DNA of 64,000 nucleotides from assembly GCA_947623505.1 (NCBI GenBank), contig CANQGT010000009.1:1-64000 (forward strand). Direction: 5' to 3'. Made by a program: the position numbers and the translations under genes. This DNA comes from an uncultured Clostridia bacterium. Lineage in GTDB: Bacteria > Bacillota > Clostridia > Oscillospirales > Acutalibacteraceae. Below, piece by piece: positions 39,236 through 47,260 of this stretch. The notes below the pieces were generated by a model. That model did no database searches, was not told the DNA's origin, and saw only the letters and a list, made by a program, of their open reading frames with translations. Within the stretch, counting starts at the first letter, position 1. Each line of letters starts with the position of its first letter.

Positions 39236-41446
39236 TTATATTTTTTCAAGCTTAGCGAAATTCGCCATAAGCTTTTTCGTTCCCGCCCTGTCAAACGCGA
39301 CCTCAAGCAGAGTGTCGTTGCCCATAGCGGACGCGGAAATGATTATTCCCGTTCCGAAAGTCTTGTGGCGCACCGTATCTCCCACGGAATAAACCGTTCC
39401 CGTATTTGACGGAGAAGAATTTACCTGCCCGAATTTCCCAGCGGCGGAAGAACTTGAACGGTTTATGATCGTTTCCGCTCCCGAACGCCCGAAGCGCCCG
39501 ACGGACACGGGGCTTTGGCGCGAATAAACGTCTGCCGTTATGTCCTCAGTAACACTTTCGGGAAGCTCCCTTATAAATCGGGAGATCATATTTCTGCCCG
39601 TTGTGCCGTAAAGCATTCGGGTGCGCGCGTTTATAAGATACAGCTTTTCCTTCGCGCGGGTTATTCCCACATAGGCAAGGCGGCGTTCTTCCTCCAGATC
39701 CTCCGTGCTGTATACGGAAAGGCTCGACGGAAATATTCCCTCTTCCATTCCCGATATGAAAACAACGGGAAATTCAAGCCCCTTTGCGGAATGCAGAGTC
39801 ATCAGCACGACGCAGTCCTCATTTTCGTTATACGAATCTATATCGGAGACAAGAGCCACATCCTCAAGAAAGTCGGAAAGCTCAAAATCCCCGTCCTCCT
39901 GAATATAATTTTCAAACATCGATGAAAGTTCGTTTATATTGTTTTTCCTGTCCTCCGCCGACTCCGGCTCGTCCTCCGCGAGATACTCAAAATATCCGGT
40001 TTCTTTGATTATCTCCTCAAGAAGTTCCGTAAGAGTGGCGCCGTCATTCAAGAAGTTCTGAAAATGCCTTATCAACGCGGCGAAATCCTTAAGCTTTTGC
40101 GCGGAGCGCAGGGTTTTTTGAAATTCATCGCTTCTCTCGCACACCTCAAAGGCGGATATGCCGAGCCCCGTTGAGATTTCCATAACGTTCGCCGCCATCG
40201 TGCTGCCGATACCGCGCTTCGGAACGTTGAGGATACGCTGAAGACGCACATTGTCCGCGGGATTGTTGACAACGGCAAAATACGATACGATGTCTTTTAT
40301 TTCCCTGCGGTCAAAGAAACGGTTGCCGCCTATTATTTTATGCGGTATTCCGCTTTTTGTGAGAGTTATTTCAAGATTTCTTGACTGCGCGTTCATTCTG
40401 TAAAGTATCGCGTGGTCGCTCATTTTCCTGCCGTTTTCAACGTTTTTGAGTATTTCCTGCGCTATAAACGACGATTCCTCGTTTTCGTTATTTACCGTGT
40501 TCAGGATTATTTTTTCGCCCGCTCCCGCGGCCGTCCAAAGATTTTTGCCCTTGCGGTTTTTATTGTTTGCAATCACGGCGTTCGCGCCGTCAAGAATATT
40601 CTGAGTTGATCTGTAATTCTGCTCAAGGCGTATCACCTTTGCGTTTTTGAAGCGCTGCTCAAAGGAAAGAATGTTTTCAACGGTCGCGCCCCTGAAACGG
40701 TAAATGCTTTGATCGTCGTCGCCCACAACGCAGATGTTTTCATATCCGCCCGCCAACAGCGAAACAAGCACATACTGAGCGTGAGAAGTGTCCTGATACT
40801 CGTCTACCATAACGTATTTGAATTGCTTTTGATAATGCTCCCTCACGTCACCGTTTTCTTCAAGCAGGCGCACGGCGTTAAAAATAATATCGTCAAAATC
40901 CATCGCGTCCGCTTTAAGCAGCTCTTTCTGATAGAGCTCATAGCAATCGGCGATTTTTGATTTTCTGAAATCGTTCGCGGAGCTTTCTCTGTATTCCTTC
41001 ACGCCGATAAGGCTGTCTTTCGCGGCGCTTATCTCGTTGATTATCGATTTGTGATTTAAAATTTTATCGCTTATGCCGAGAGATTTTTGGCAATGCTTCA
41101 TCACGCGGCGCTGATCGTCCGTATCGTAAATGGTAAAATGCCCCGTATAACCGAGCCTTTCGCCGAAACGCCGCAGCATTCTCGCGCAGCAGGAATGAAA
41201 CGTGAACGCCCAAATTTCGTTTGCTTCCTCTCCCAAAGCCTTAACAAGGCGCTCTTTCAGCTCGCCCGCCGCCTTATTGGTAAAGGTTATGGCAAGCACC
41301 TGCCAAGGGAGCGCAAGCCCCTTTTCAATTATGTATCTCACGCGGTTTACAAGCACCGTGGTTTTTCCCGAGCCGGCGCCCGCGAGTACGAGCAAGGGCC
41401 CCTCGGTGCATTCCACAGCCTGCCGTTGCATTTCATTTAAAGCCAT
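39236..41446 (-). CDS. pcrA: UvrD/PcrA-type DNA helicase
   Basis: PcrA is the essential Gram-positive SF1A 3'-5' helicase that works in repair and clears RNA polymerase or RecA from DNA. The 736-aa product begins at the Q motif (LNEMQRQAVE) with Walker A GAGSGKTTVL (about 22-31), motif Ia ITFTNKAAGELKERL, Walker B VDEYQDTSHAQY, motif III VGDDDQSIYRFRGA, motif V LMTLHSAKGLEFPVVFI and motif VI EEERRLAYVGITRAKEKL. A C-terminal Tudor-like segment (VGDTVRHKTFGTGIIIS), which contacts RNA polymerase in PcrA, is present. LigA, its usual neighbour, is not in the window. Confidence 0.96.
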   Translation of the reverse strand: MALNEMQRQAVECTEGPLLVLAGAGSGKTTVLVNRVRYIIEKGLALPWQVLAITFTNKAAGELKERLVKALGEEANEIWAFTFHSCCARMLRRFGERLGYTGHFTIYDTDDQRRVMKHCQKSLGISDKILNHKSIINEISAAKDSLIGVKEYRESSANDFRKSKIADCYELYQKELLKADAMDFDDIIFNAVRLLEENGDVREHYQKQFKYVMVDEYQDTSHAQYVLVSLLAGGYENICVVGDDDQSIYRFRGATVENILSFEQRFKNAKVIRLEQNYRSTQNILDGANAVIANNKNRKGKNLWTAAGAGEKIILNTVNNENEESSFIAQEILKNVENGRKMSDHAILYRMNAQSRNLEITLTKSGIPHKIIGGNRFFDRREIKDIVSYFAVVNNPADNVRLQRILNVPKRGIGSTMAANVMEISTGLGISAFEVCERSDEFQKTLRSAQKLKDFAALIRHFQNFLNDGATLTELLEEIIKETGYFEYLAEDEPESAEDRKNNINELSSMFENYIQEDGDFELSDFLEDVALVSDIDSYNENEDCVVLMTLHSAKGLEFPVVFISGMEEGIFPSSLSVYSTEDLEEERRLAYVGITRAKEKLYLINARTRMLYGTTGRNMISRFIRELPESVTEDITADVYSRQSPVSVGRFGRSGAETIINRSSSSAAGKFGQVNSSPSNTGTVYSVGDTVRHKTFGTGIIISASAMGNDTLLEVAFDRAGTKKLMANFAKLEKI

Positions 41447-41470
41447 AAGTTCACCTGCTTTTTAGAGTGA

Positions 41471-41495
41471 AAAAGGGTGTCCGAGACACCCTTTT
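41471..41495 (-). terminator. Terminator after the Na+-pump beta subunit gene
   Basis: A perfect 11-bp stem (AAAAGGGTGTC/GACACCCTTTT) with a 3-nt loop lies 22 bp after the stop of the beta-subunit gene; its T-run is part of the stem on the minus strand. The pcrA start is only 25 bp further, so pcrA must have a promoter in or near it, or rely on readthrough. Confidence 0.88.
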
Positions 41496-41517
41496 GAATT
41501 TGCCGTTTTTTGCCCGA

Positions 41518-42735
41518 TCAGCGCAAAAGCGTTAAAAGAACGCCCGCCGCCACCGCAGAACCGATAACGCCCGAAACGTTCGGACCCATAGCGTGCATAA
41601 GCAGGAAATTCGCGGGATTTTCCTTTTGCCCCTCTTTTTGACTGACGCGCGCCGCCATAGGTACGGCGGATACGCCCGCGGAGCCTATAAGCGGATTTAC
41701 CTTGCCCTTTGTGGCTATATACATAAGTTTGCCGAAAAGAACGCCGCTTGCCGTTCCGACCGCAAAGGCAACAAGCCCGAGAGCAACGATAAGTATTGTT
41801 TTTCCGGTAAGGAAGGTCTGCGCGCTTGTTGTTGCGCCTACCGAAACGCCGAGCAATATTGTAACTATATTCATAAGCTCATTCTGCGCCGCCTTCGCGA
41901 TTCGCTCCGTTCTGCCGCTTTCCTTTAGCAGATTGCCGAACATCAGCATACCGACGAGCGTTGCCGCGTCCGGAAGCAAAAGCGCGACTATTACCGTGAC
42001 CATTATCGGGAACAGTATTTTTTCAAGCTTTGAAACGGGGCGGAGCGTACCCATTACGACCGAGCGCTCTTTTTTAGTTGTCAGCGCTCTCATTATCGGC
42101 GGCTGAATAACGGGCACAAGCGCCATATATGAGTAAGCCGCCACGGCTATGGTGCCGAGCAACGCGGGGGCGAGAATGGCCGTTACGAATATCGCGGTGG
42201 GGCCATCAGCACCGCCGATTATTGCGATAGCGCCCGATTCCTTATCCGTAAAGCCCAAAAGCGTTGCGCCTACATAAGTAAAGAATATGCCGAACTGCGC
42301 GGCCGCTCCGAGAATAAAGCTGGAGGGATTCGCGATAAGCGGCGAGAAATCGGTCATCGCGCCTATTCCGAGGAATATCAGCGGAGGATAAATACCCGCT
42401 TTAACGCCGAAATACAGAAAATCCATCAAGCCCGGCGTTAAAACCGCGCCCGTGGCTTCGTCGGTCAGTCTGCCGGCAACAAGGTCTATAAAGCCCTGCA
42501 AATCGTGATACTGCACCGCGAGATTCGCGCCCGGAATATTCGCAAGCAGCATACCGAACGCGATGGGCACCATAAGAAGCGGCTCAAAACCCTTTTTGAT
42601 GCCCAAAAACAGAAAGAGAAAGGCAAACAGGATCATAACTAAATTTTTCCAGCCGCCCTCCGTAAAGAAGTATGCGTATCCGCTGTTTTGGAATATATCC
42701 GAAATGGCGCCCCAGACGCCCTCCAATATAGCCAT
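41518..42735 (-). CDS. oadB: Na+-translocating decarboxylase beta subunit
   Basis: The beta subunit is the integral membrane part of biotin-dependent decarboxylases (oxaloacetate, methylmalonyl-CoA or glutaconyl-CoA) and couples decarboxylation to Na+ export. The 405-aa product has about nine to eleven membrane segments and the family motifs LGIGAMTDFSPLIANP with its catalytic Asp, IGGADGPTAIFV, and PLIGSAGVSAVPMAARVSQ, ending NFLLMHAMGPNVSGVIGSAVAAG. The acyl substrate cannot be told from this subunit. The partner upstream is an OadG-like subunit; carboxyltransferase and biotin carrier genes are absent here. Confidence 0.92.
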   Translation of the reverse strand: MAILEGVWGAISDIFQNSGYAYFFTEGGWKNLVMILFAFLFLFLGIKKGFEPLLMVPIAFGMLLANIPGANLAVQYHDLQGFIDLVAGRLTDEATGAVLTPGLMDFLYFGVKAGIYPPLIFLGIGAMTDFSPLIANPSSFILGAAAQFGIFFTYVGATLLGFTDKESGAIAIIGGADGPTAIFVTAILAPALLGTIAVAAYSYMALVPVIQPPIMRALTTKKERSVVMGTLRPVSKLEKILFPIMVTVIVALLLPDAATLVGMLMFGNLLKESGRTERIAKAAQNELMNIVTILLGVSVGATTSAQTFLTGKTILIVALGLVAFAVGTASGVLFGKLMYIATKGKVNPLIGSAGVSAVPMAARVSQKEGQKENPANFLLMHAMGPNVSGVIGSAVAAGVLLTLLR

Positions 42736-42753
42736 AATGCAAGCCTCCTCCTA

Positions 42754-43218
42754 TCAAAATGACTTTGTGTTTTCGTTTATTGCCGCTCTTGCCCAAGGGT
42801 TCCTGCCGCCGACGTCTTTCCTTTTTACCGAACAAATAACAAATCGGTCGGAGCCTTCAAACGCGGTTATCGCGGCGGTAACGGCCGCAACGGTTTCGGG
42901 GGTGACGCCGGTTTCAACCGTCGGAGCGGGCGCAGCGCCGATACGACCGGCGGGCCTTTTTGCGGGCGCGGCGGGAACGGCGCTTACAGGCTTCGGTTCC
43001 TGATTTCGCGCGTTTTTCGCCGAGCGGGCTTTGGCGCGCTTTTCCATACCGGAAACGAGCTTGCCGAAAATATTGAAAACCAATATCAGAACTATGAGTA
43101 CGGCGAGAACTATACCGACGCCGGCAACAACTACCGTTACGACCTCGGTCCAGTCCACATTTTTAATATAATCCGCAAAACCGCCGGAGGCGGAAGCCGA
43201 AAGAGTATTCATAAGCAT
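42754..43218 (-). CDS. OadG-family small subunit of Na+-pumping decarboxylase
   Basis: OadG-type subunits (gamma of oxaloacetate, delta of methylmalonyl-CoA decarboxylase) hold the complex together at the membrane. The 154-aa product starts MLMNTLSASASGG, has one membrane segment (VVTVVVAGVGIVLAVLIVLI, about 28-47) followed by VFNIFGKLVSGMEKRA, an Ala/Pro-rich linker (about 75-105), and a C-terminal region with VAAVTAAITAFEGSDRFVI. The latter (an ITAAI-type helix and NPWARAA) recurs in methylmalonyl-CoA decarboxylase delta subunits. I start at the ATG at 43218 (GGGGGAA upstream). It is 18 bp ahead of the beta subunit. Confidence 0.85.
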   Translation of the reverse strand: MLMNTLSASASGGFADYIKNVDWTEVVTVVVAGVGIVLAVLIVLILVFNIFGKLVSGMEKRAKARSAKNARNQEPKPVSAVPAAPAKRPAGRIGAAPAPTVETGVTPETVAAVTAAITAFEGSDRFVICSVKRKDVGGRNPWARAAINENTKSF

Positions 43219-43252
43219 GAAAATATTCCCCCGTTTGTTCAAATTAGTTAGT

Positions 43253-43281
43253 ATTATAAAACAGTTAAGGAATTTTTTCAA
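43253..43281 (-). promoter_or_regulatory. SigA-type promoter of the Na+-pump genes
   Basis: On the minus strand TTGAAA (43276-43281) and a perfect TATAAT (43253-43258) are 17 bp apart, 35 bp before the OadG-like start. Confidence 0.8.
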
Positions 43282-43329
43282 TACAAAATTTCATATAATG
43301 ATAATTTTTTGACAAATGATAATAACAAC

Positions 43330-43357
43330 TTGATTTATTTTCAAAAAGGTTTATAAT
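43330..43357 (+). promoter_or_regulatory. SigA-type promoter of the 44-aa peptide gene
   Basis: TTGATT (43330-43335) and a perfect TATAAT (43352-43357) are 16 bp apart, 25 bp before the small-gene ATG. A TTGACA at about 43307 lies further upstream without a matching -10. Confidence 0.65.
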
Positions 43358-43382
43358 TATTAGTGGCGAAGGAGGCTTGGCA

Positions 43383-43517
43383 ATGAAAAAAGAAGTTCTT
43401 ATAATCCTTATCCTCGTTGCGCTCATTCTTTTTTGGTTCGCGGAAACGGCGGGAATGCACAAAACCTCAAGAATTTTAAACGGCGCCGTGGATCTGGGCT
43501 TTGCTCTTTTGAAATAG
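43383..43517 (+). CDS. Small single-pass membrane peptide, 44 aa
   Basis: A 44-codon gene: Met-Lys-Lys-Glu, one hydrophobic span (VLIILILVALILFWF, 5-19), then a short amphipathic part ending in NGAVDLGFALLK. The support is strong for its size: GAAGGAGG lies 7 nt before the ATG, a promoter stands upstream, and a textbook terminator follows 12 bp after the stop, so it is a self-contained single-gene unit. No family was recognised. It could be a regulator of a membrane complex or a type I toxin-like peptide; no antisense RNA promoter was identified. It diverges from the Na+-pump subunit genes. Confidence 0.75.
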   Translation: MKKEVLIILILVALILFWFAETAGMHKTSRILNGAVDLGFALLK

Positions 43518-43529
43518 TTATATTACAGA

Positions 43530-43560
43530 AAAATCCCCGTGCAAAAGTACGGGGATTTTT
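43530..43560. terminator. Terminator between the small peptide and the ABC permease
   Basis: A stem AAAATCCCCGT/ACGGGGATTTT around an 8-nt loop is followed by T on the plus strand and flanked by A on the left, so it can serve both convergent units. Confidence 0.9.
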
Positions 43561-43575
43561 GCGTATAGCTTAGGA

Positions 43576-45627
43576 TTACATTACCGATTTAAGATAAGCC
43601 ACCGTGTTTTTATCCGTCTTGCTGTTAAGATAAACCGTGTTTTCGTTTAATACCCATATGCCGCCGTACACCGTTTCGGAACCGCTCTGCTTAATGTCGT
43701 ATTCAACCAATTCCTTCGGCGTCATCCCGTCAAGCTTCTTTTTCATCTCGTCCGTAACGTCGCCCGAATAATAATATACGATTATTTCCCAATCGGAGCT
43801 AAGTCCGAGATTTTCTATATCCCTGTTAAAGAAATCATCAAGCTCGGATTCGCTGAAATCATCATACGATTTCAGTTCCCCGAAATAATTGTAAACGTCT
43901 ATCGCCTGAGAAAAATCGGTTTCGATATATGCCAGCGAATCAAGAAAATACTTTTTCGGTTGGTTAAGCATATCCTTGATTATATTTTCACGCAGCGTGT
44001 CATATTCGCCGAGCTTAACAAAACTGCTTGAGGGATTAACAAATTCGTATTCATCGTATACCGTTTCGGAATTTAACTGCCAATTATCGGAATAATCGTC
44101 TATACCGATAAACAGTATATCCTCATCGTTTATATTTCCCAAAATCGGGAGCTGTTCAAGCGCTTCCCTCGTCTGCATCAAATCGGCAAATTCCAAAAGA
44201 ATATCGTTCGCGGCAACGGAATATGTTCTCTTCAGCGTTGAGCCGTCTTTTAAATTATAGGTAAGAGCGAATGAATACCCGCCGTACCAATTATAATCCT
44301 CGCTGCCGTAATTATCTATTGTGGCCTGATCCACTATTTTTTTATGGAGAGCCTCTACCTTTTCCTTGGCGTCGTCACTCTTAAACGTGAAGGTATTCAG
44401 CGGAATTTCAAAATCCGTGTAATCGCTAAACCCTAACGGCATAAATATGAGATCGGATAAAAAGTCATCCGATGAATTTATATTTTCGTCTATCGTAACG
44501 CTCTCCACATCGCTTGCCTGCGGAACGTTGCTTATATATCCGATCCTTGGAATAAGCTCAACGCACAGGCAGACGGCAAGACTCGCGGCGGCAACGCACG
44601 CGAAGCATTTTGCAGTGGTCTTGGTAAATGCCTTTTTGTAGAAAATTGCGCTCAAAATCATCGTGACGATCAACGCGGCCGCTATCGCGGCGGGTATTCC
44701 TATATAACCTCCGCCGAAAACGCCTATCGCCCTGACGGCATAGGAAAACTGGCAGATAACAATCAGAATAATCGGAACCGCATTACCCGAAACGGAGATT
44801 TCGGCGATCTCCGATTTTCTCTTTTTGAAAACGGCAAGACCTACGGCATATGCTATGGCAAACTGAACAAGCGAAGCGATTATATATTTTATAAATCCGC
44901 CCTCATTGGCAATATTGACGAAAAATCCGAAAGGAGAAACTATCCACGAATAATCGGCGCCCAAATCAAAGCCCCATATGGAATTTATATACGCCGTCAA
45001 CGCCGTAAATCCGCTCGGAAGAGAGAAAACGGCTATAAGCGCAAACAAAACATAATGCCACATTCTGCCCGAAATCACGGCGCACAAAACGAGGATTGCG
45101 AATAAAGCGGCAAGTCCGCAGGCGCAAACCGCGAGCACGCCTATGAATTTTCCGGTTTCAAGCGTTACGGAGCCGGCGCGAAACAGAGCGCTTGACTTTA
45201 TGAAAGCCAGCGAAATACCTGACGTTAAGACGAACGAGAGCACTATATTGATTATACCGAAAAGTATGTTGGCGTTGAAATAAGTTTCTCTTTTTACGGG
45301 CACCGAAAAATAGAATACCGACGAGCGCTTGCTGAATATTTCGCGGTACATATTCGCCGTCAAGGGGAAAAGCCATGATAACGCGCCGAACAACAAATAT
45401 ACAAGCGAAAAATAAAAACTAAGTTGGGATGTAATATCTATCGTATAGCCTTCAACGGCATTGTCAAGAATTTCTTTGCACATTTGAAAGCAAAGAAAAG
45501 TAAGCCCGAAAGAAATTATGGCGAAAAACGCCTGAAAAATTGCGCACATAACGATGTTTCGCCTGAAAACTTCCTTTAACTGCGGCAAAAATCTGCTTTT
45601 ACTGTTCAAAGAATTTGTTGATGTCAT
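43576..45627 (-). CDS. ABC transporter permease with large C-terminal outer domain
   Basis: The 683-aa protein has about ten membrane segments in its first 390 residues (FFAIISFGLTFLCF, FSLVYLLFGALSWLFPL, then pairs between 110 and 385). They are followed by a soluble region of about 280 residues (LIPRIGYISNVPQASDVESV to the end), rich in Asp, Ser and Tyr, presumably outside the cell. This is the plan of ABC-2-type permeases from YtrA-controlled operons. I place the start at the ATG at 45627 (GGAGGTGG upstream), overlapping the ATPase gene by 29 nt. The outer domain has no motif I recognise and could bind an envelope ligand or peptide. Confidence 0.82.
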   Translation of the reverse strand: MTSTNSLNSKSRFLPQLKEVFRRNIVMCAIFQAFFAIISFGLTFLCFQMCKEILDNAVEGYTIDITSQLSFYFSLVYLLFGALSWLFPLTANMYREIFSKRSSVFYFSVPVKRETYFNANILFGIINIVLSFVLTSGISLAFIKSSALFRAGSVTLETGKFIGVLAVCACGLAALFAILVLCAVISGRMWHYVLFALIAVFSLPSGFTALTAYINSIWGFDLGADYSWIVSPFGFFVNIANEGGFIKYIIASLVQFAIAYAVGLAVFKKRKSEIAEISVSGNAVPIILIVICQFSYAVRAIGVFGGGYIGIPAAIAAALIVTMILSAIFYKKAFTKTTAKCFACVAAASLAVCLCVELIPRIGYISNVPQASDVESVTIDENINSSDDFLSDLIFMPLGFSDYTDFEIPLNTFTFKSDDAKEKVEALHKKIVDQATIDNYGSEDYNWYGGYSFALTYNLKDGSTLKRTYSVAANDILLEFADLMQTREALEQLPILGNINDEDILFIGIDDYSDNWQLNSETVYDEYEFVNPSSSFVKLGEYDTLRENIIKDMLNQPKKYFLDSLAYIETDFSQAIDVYNYFGELKSYDDFSESELDDFFNRDIENLGLSSDWEIIVYYYSGDVTDEMKKKLDGMTPKELVEYDIKQSGSETVYGGIWVLNENTVYLNSKTDKNTVAYLKSVM

Positions 45628-46504
45628 ATCCGGCCACCTCCATTTCACTGATAAACAATTCCTCAAGCGTAAGCGGAAGCGTTTCGGAAAACGCGGGGTT
45701 AAACGAATCGATAACGCTCTGTATCTCACCGCTCTCTCCCCTGACCGTGAGCTGAGTCATTTTTCCCTGATGAACTTCTTTAACTATATTGAGCTTTTCC
45801 CTTATTTTTTCCATATCCTCCTGATTTTCAAGAATAAACTGAACGTGGAAAAGCCCCATCGACTCGCCGTCTATATCCTTTTCCATCAGAATACCGCCGA
45901 GATGAAGAAGCCCTATATGGTCGCAAAAGCCCTCAAGCTCTCTGAGATTGTGGCTGGCGATAATTACGGTAGCCCGCGTTTCCTGAACGTAATCTATCAG
46001 AATTTTCTTCACAAGCTCGCGGATAACGGGATCGAGCCCGTCGAAAATCTCGTCAAAAAGAATATATCTCGGCATATATGAAAGCGAAAGCATTATTGCG
46101 CTCTGCCTTTGCATACCCTTGCTCATAGCGGAAATTTTCTGCTTCGCGTTTATAGGAAACACCGATTTAAAATACGCGAATTTTTCCTCATTCCACGAAG
46201 GATAGATCGAGCGGTAATACTTTGCCATACTTTCCACCGTTGAGCCCGGAAAAAAGTAAGGAAAATCGGAAATATAGGCCGTTTCGCTTTTTACCGCGAG
46301 GTTTTCAAACGGCGTTCTTCCGTCAAGATAAGCGTTGCCGCCATCGGGATAATAGACGCCCGAAAGAACGTTGAGCAATGTGGTTTTTCCGGCTCCGTTT
46401 GAACCTATCAAGCCGAAAATGGAACCGTCGCCGACGGAGAACGAAACATCGTTTAGCGCTTTCGTTTCACCGAAATATTTTGATAAGCCTTTTATCTCAA
46501 TCAA
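45599..46504 (-). CDS. ABC transporter ATP-binding protein
   Basis: The 301-aa protein is a standard nucleotide-binding subunit. Walker A is LIGSNGAGKTTLLNVLSG (about 32-49), the signature loop is an unusual ISAMSKGMQRQSAIMLS, Walker B is YILFDEIFDGLDP, and the switch His is in VIIASHNLRELEGF. The altered signature (SKGMQRQ instead of LSGGQ) is common in this exporter branch. Its start is 3 bp after the gntR stop, and its end overlaps the permease gene, so all three are coupled. Probable role: export or relief from a membrane-active compound. Confidence 0.92.
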   Translation of the reverse strand: MIEIKGLSKYFGETKALNDVSFSVGDGSIFGLIGSNGAGKTTLLNVLSGVYYPDGGNAYLDGRTPFENLAVKSETAYISDFPYFFPGSTVESMAKYYRSIYPSWNEEKFAYFKSVFPINAKQKISAMSKGMQRQSAIMLSLSYMPRYILFDEIFDGLDPVIRELVKKILIDYVQETRATVIIASHNLRELEGFCDHIGLLHLGGILMEKDIDGESMGLFHVQFILENQEDMEKIREKLNIVKEVHQGKMTQLTVRGESGEIQSVIDSFNPAFSETLPLTLEELFISEMEVAGYDINKFFEQ

Positions 46505-46507
46505 AAT

Positions 46508-46870
46508 TTATTCCTCCCATAAATCATTTAGGATAGCCAGAACGCTTTCCTTAGGCACACCTGAATTTTTAGCGTCCGAAAGCGCCGCCTTCGCTTTCGC
46601 AACGGCGGATTTCTGCACCTGCTCCAAGCCGGTCGCTCCGCCTTTTACAAAAACGCCTTTGCCGGCCTTTGTGTAAATAACCCCTCCCGCTTCAAGACTT
46701 TTGTAGGCTTTCGCAACGGTGTTGGGATTTATTCCGAGCCGGCAGGCAAGCGATCTGACCGACGGAAGCATACTGTCCTTTTCATAAACGCCGAGATTTA
46801 TATATCTGATTATATTTTTCTCAAGCTGAATATAAATAGGATCTCGGCCATTTACGTCAATTGTAAACAT
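46508..46870 (-). CDS. GntR-family (YtrA-type) regulator
   Basis: The 120-aa protein has an N-terminal winged helix (YIQLEKNIIRYINLGVYEKDS, SVRSLACRLGINPNTVAKAY, and a wing at GKGVFV) and only a short C-terminal helical part. This size is the YtrA subfamily of GntR regulators, which repress their own ABC transporter operons until an envelope stress or antibiotic is met. The ABC ATPase and permease genes follow directly. A palindrome just after the promoter is a likely operator. Confidence 0.92.
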   Translation of the reverse strand: MFTIDVNGRDPIYIQLEKNIIRYINLGVYEKDSMLPSVRSLACRLGINPNTVAKAYKSLEAGGVIYTKAGKGVFVKGGATGLEQVQKSAVAKAKAALSDAKNSGVPKESVLAILNDLWEE

Positions 46871-46897
46871 ATGATCTCCCCCACAATTCGCGCCACC

Positions 46898-46957
46898 GTA
46901 CTATAAAAAGCAGTACAGCAACAAATTCAGCATAACACCGCATATATATTTTGTCAA
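46898..46957 (-). promoter_or_regulatory. Promoter and likely operator of the gntR-ABC operon
   Basis: On the minus strand a perfect -35 TTGACA (46952-46957) and -10 TATGCT (46929-46934) are 17 bp apart. Downstream, over the expected start of transcription, lies an inverted repeat GTACT-9 nt-AGTAC (46898-46916), a plausible binding site for the GntR dimer. The ribosome-binding site GGGGGAGAT precedes the gntR ATG. Confidence 0.7.
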
Positions 46958-47022
46958 TAGCTTTTACCCGATTTTTTCGGTATTTGCGCGATTTTTTGCC
47001 GTAATACGGAAAAAGCGCACGC

Positions 47023-47213
47023 TGAAAAAGTCAGGGGAACAGATTTCTACACGCAGGCAGACTTCGAGAAACGGAACTGAATTCGATATTCAAGCGGCTT
47101 TCTCATTGCAGTAGCTATTAAAAATTATACAGACTGAATTTTTGTAGATGATACCGATAACGCAAGCATATTTATTCTCTCGGCGCGGTTCGGACCGCTT
47201 TATCGACAGTCTG
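47023..47213. repeat. Dispersed intergenic repeat, copy B (internally deleted)
   Basis: It lies in the 390-bp gap between gntR and the glycoside hydrolase gene, which otherwise holds only the gntR promoter and a terminator. It matches copy A (6841-7101) almost base for base from GAAAAAGTCAGG to CAGTCTG, but lacks 62 bp. The missing part lies between two AATTCG words of copy A (6906-6911 and 6968-6973), so the left arm of the AAGCCGCTT hairpin is gone. The three-way-junction core (47126-47213) is intact; the closing tetraloop is TCGG instead of TCAG, keeping the GCGGT/ACCGC stem. Confidence 0.88.
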
Positions 47214-47243
47214 AAAAAGGCTCGGCAAAAGCCGAACCCTTTT
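47214..47243 (-). terminator. Terminator after the glycoside hydrolase gene
   Basis: A stem (AAAAGG.TCGGC with GCCGA.CCTTTT, one mismatch) and AAAA loop lies 18 bp after the gene stop; CCTTTTT ends it on the minus strand. It directly abuts the end of repeat copy B. Confidence 0.75.
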
Positions 47244-47260
47244 GAGATACTTTTACGGTT

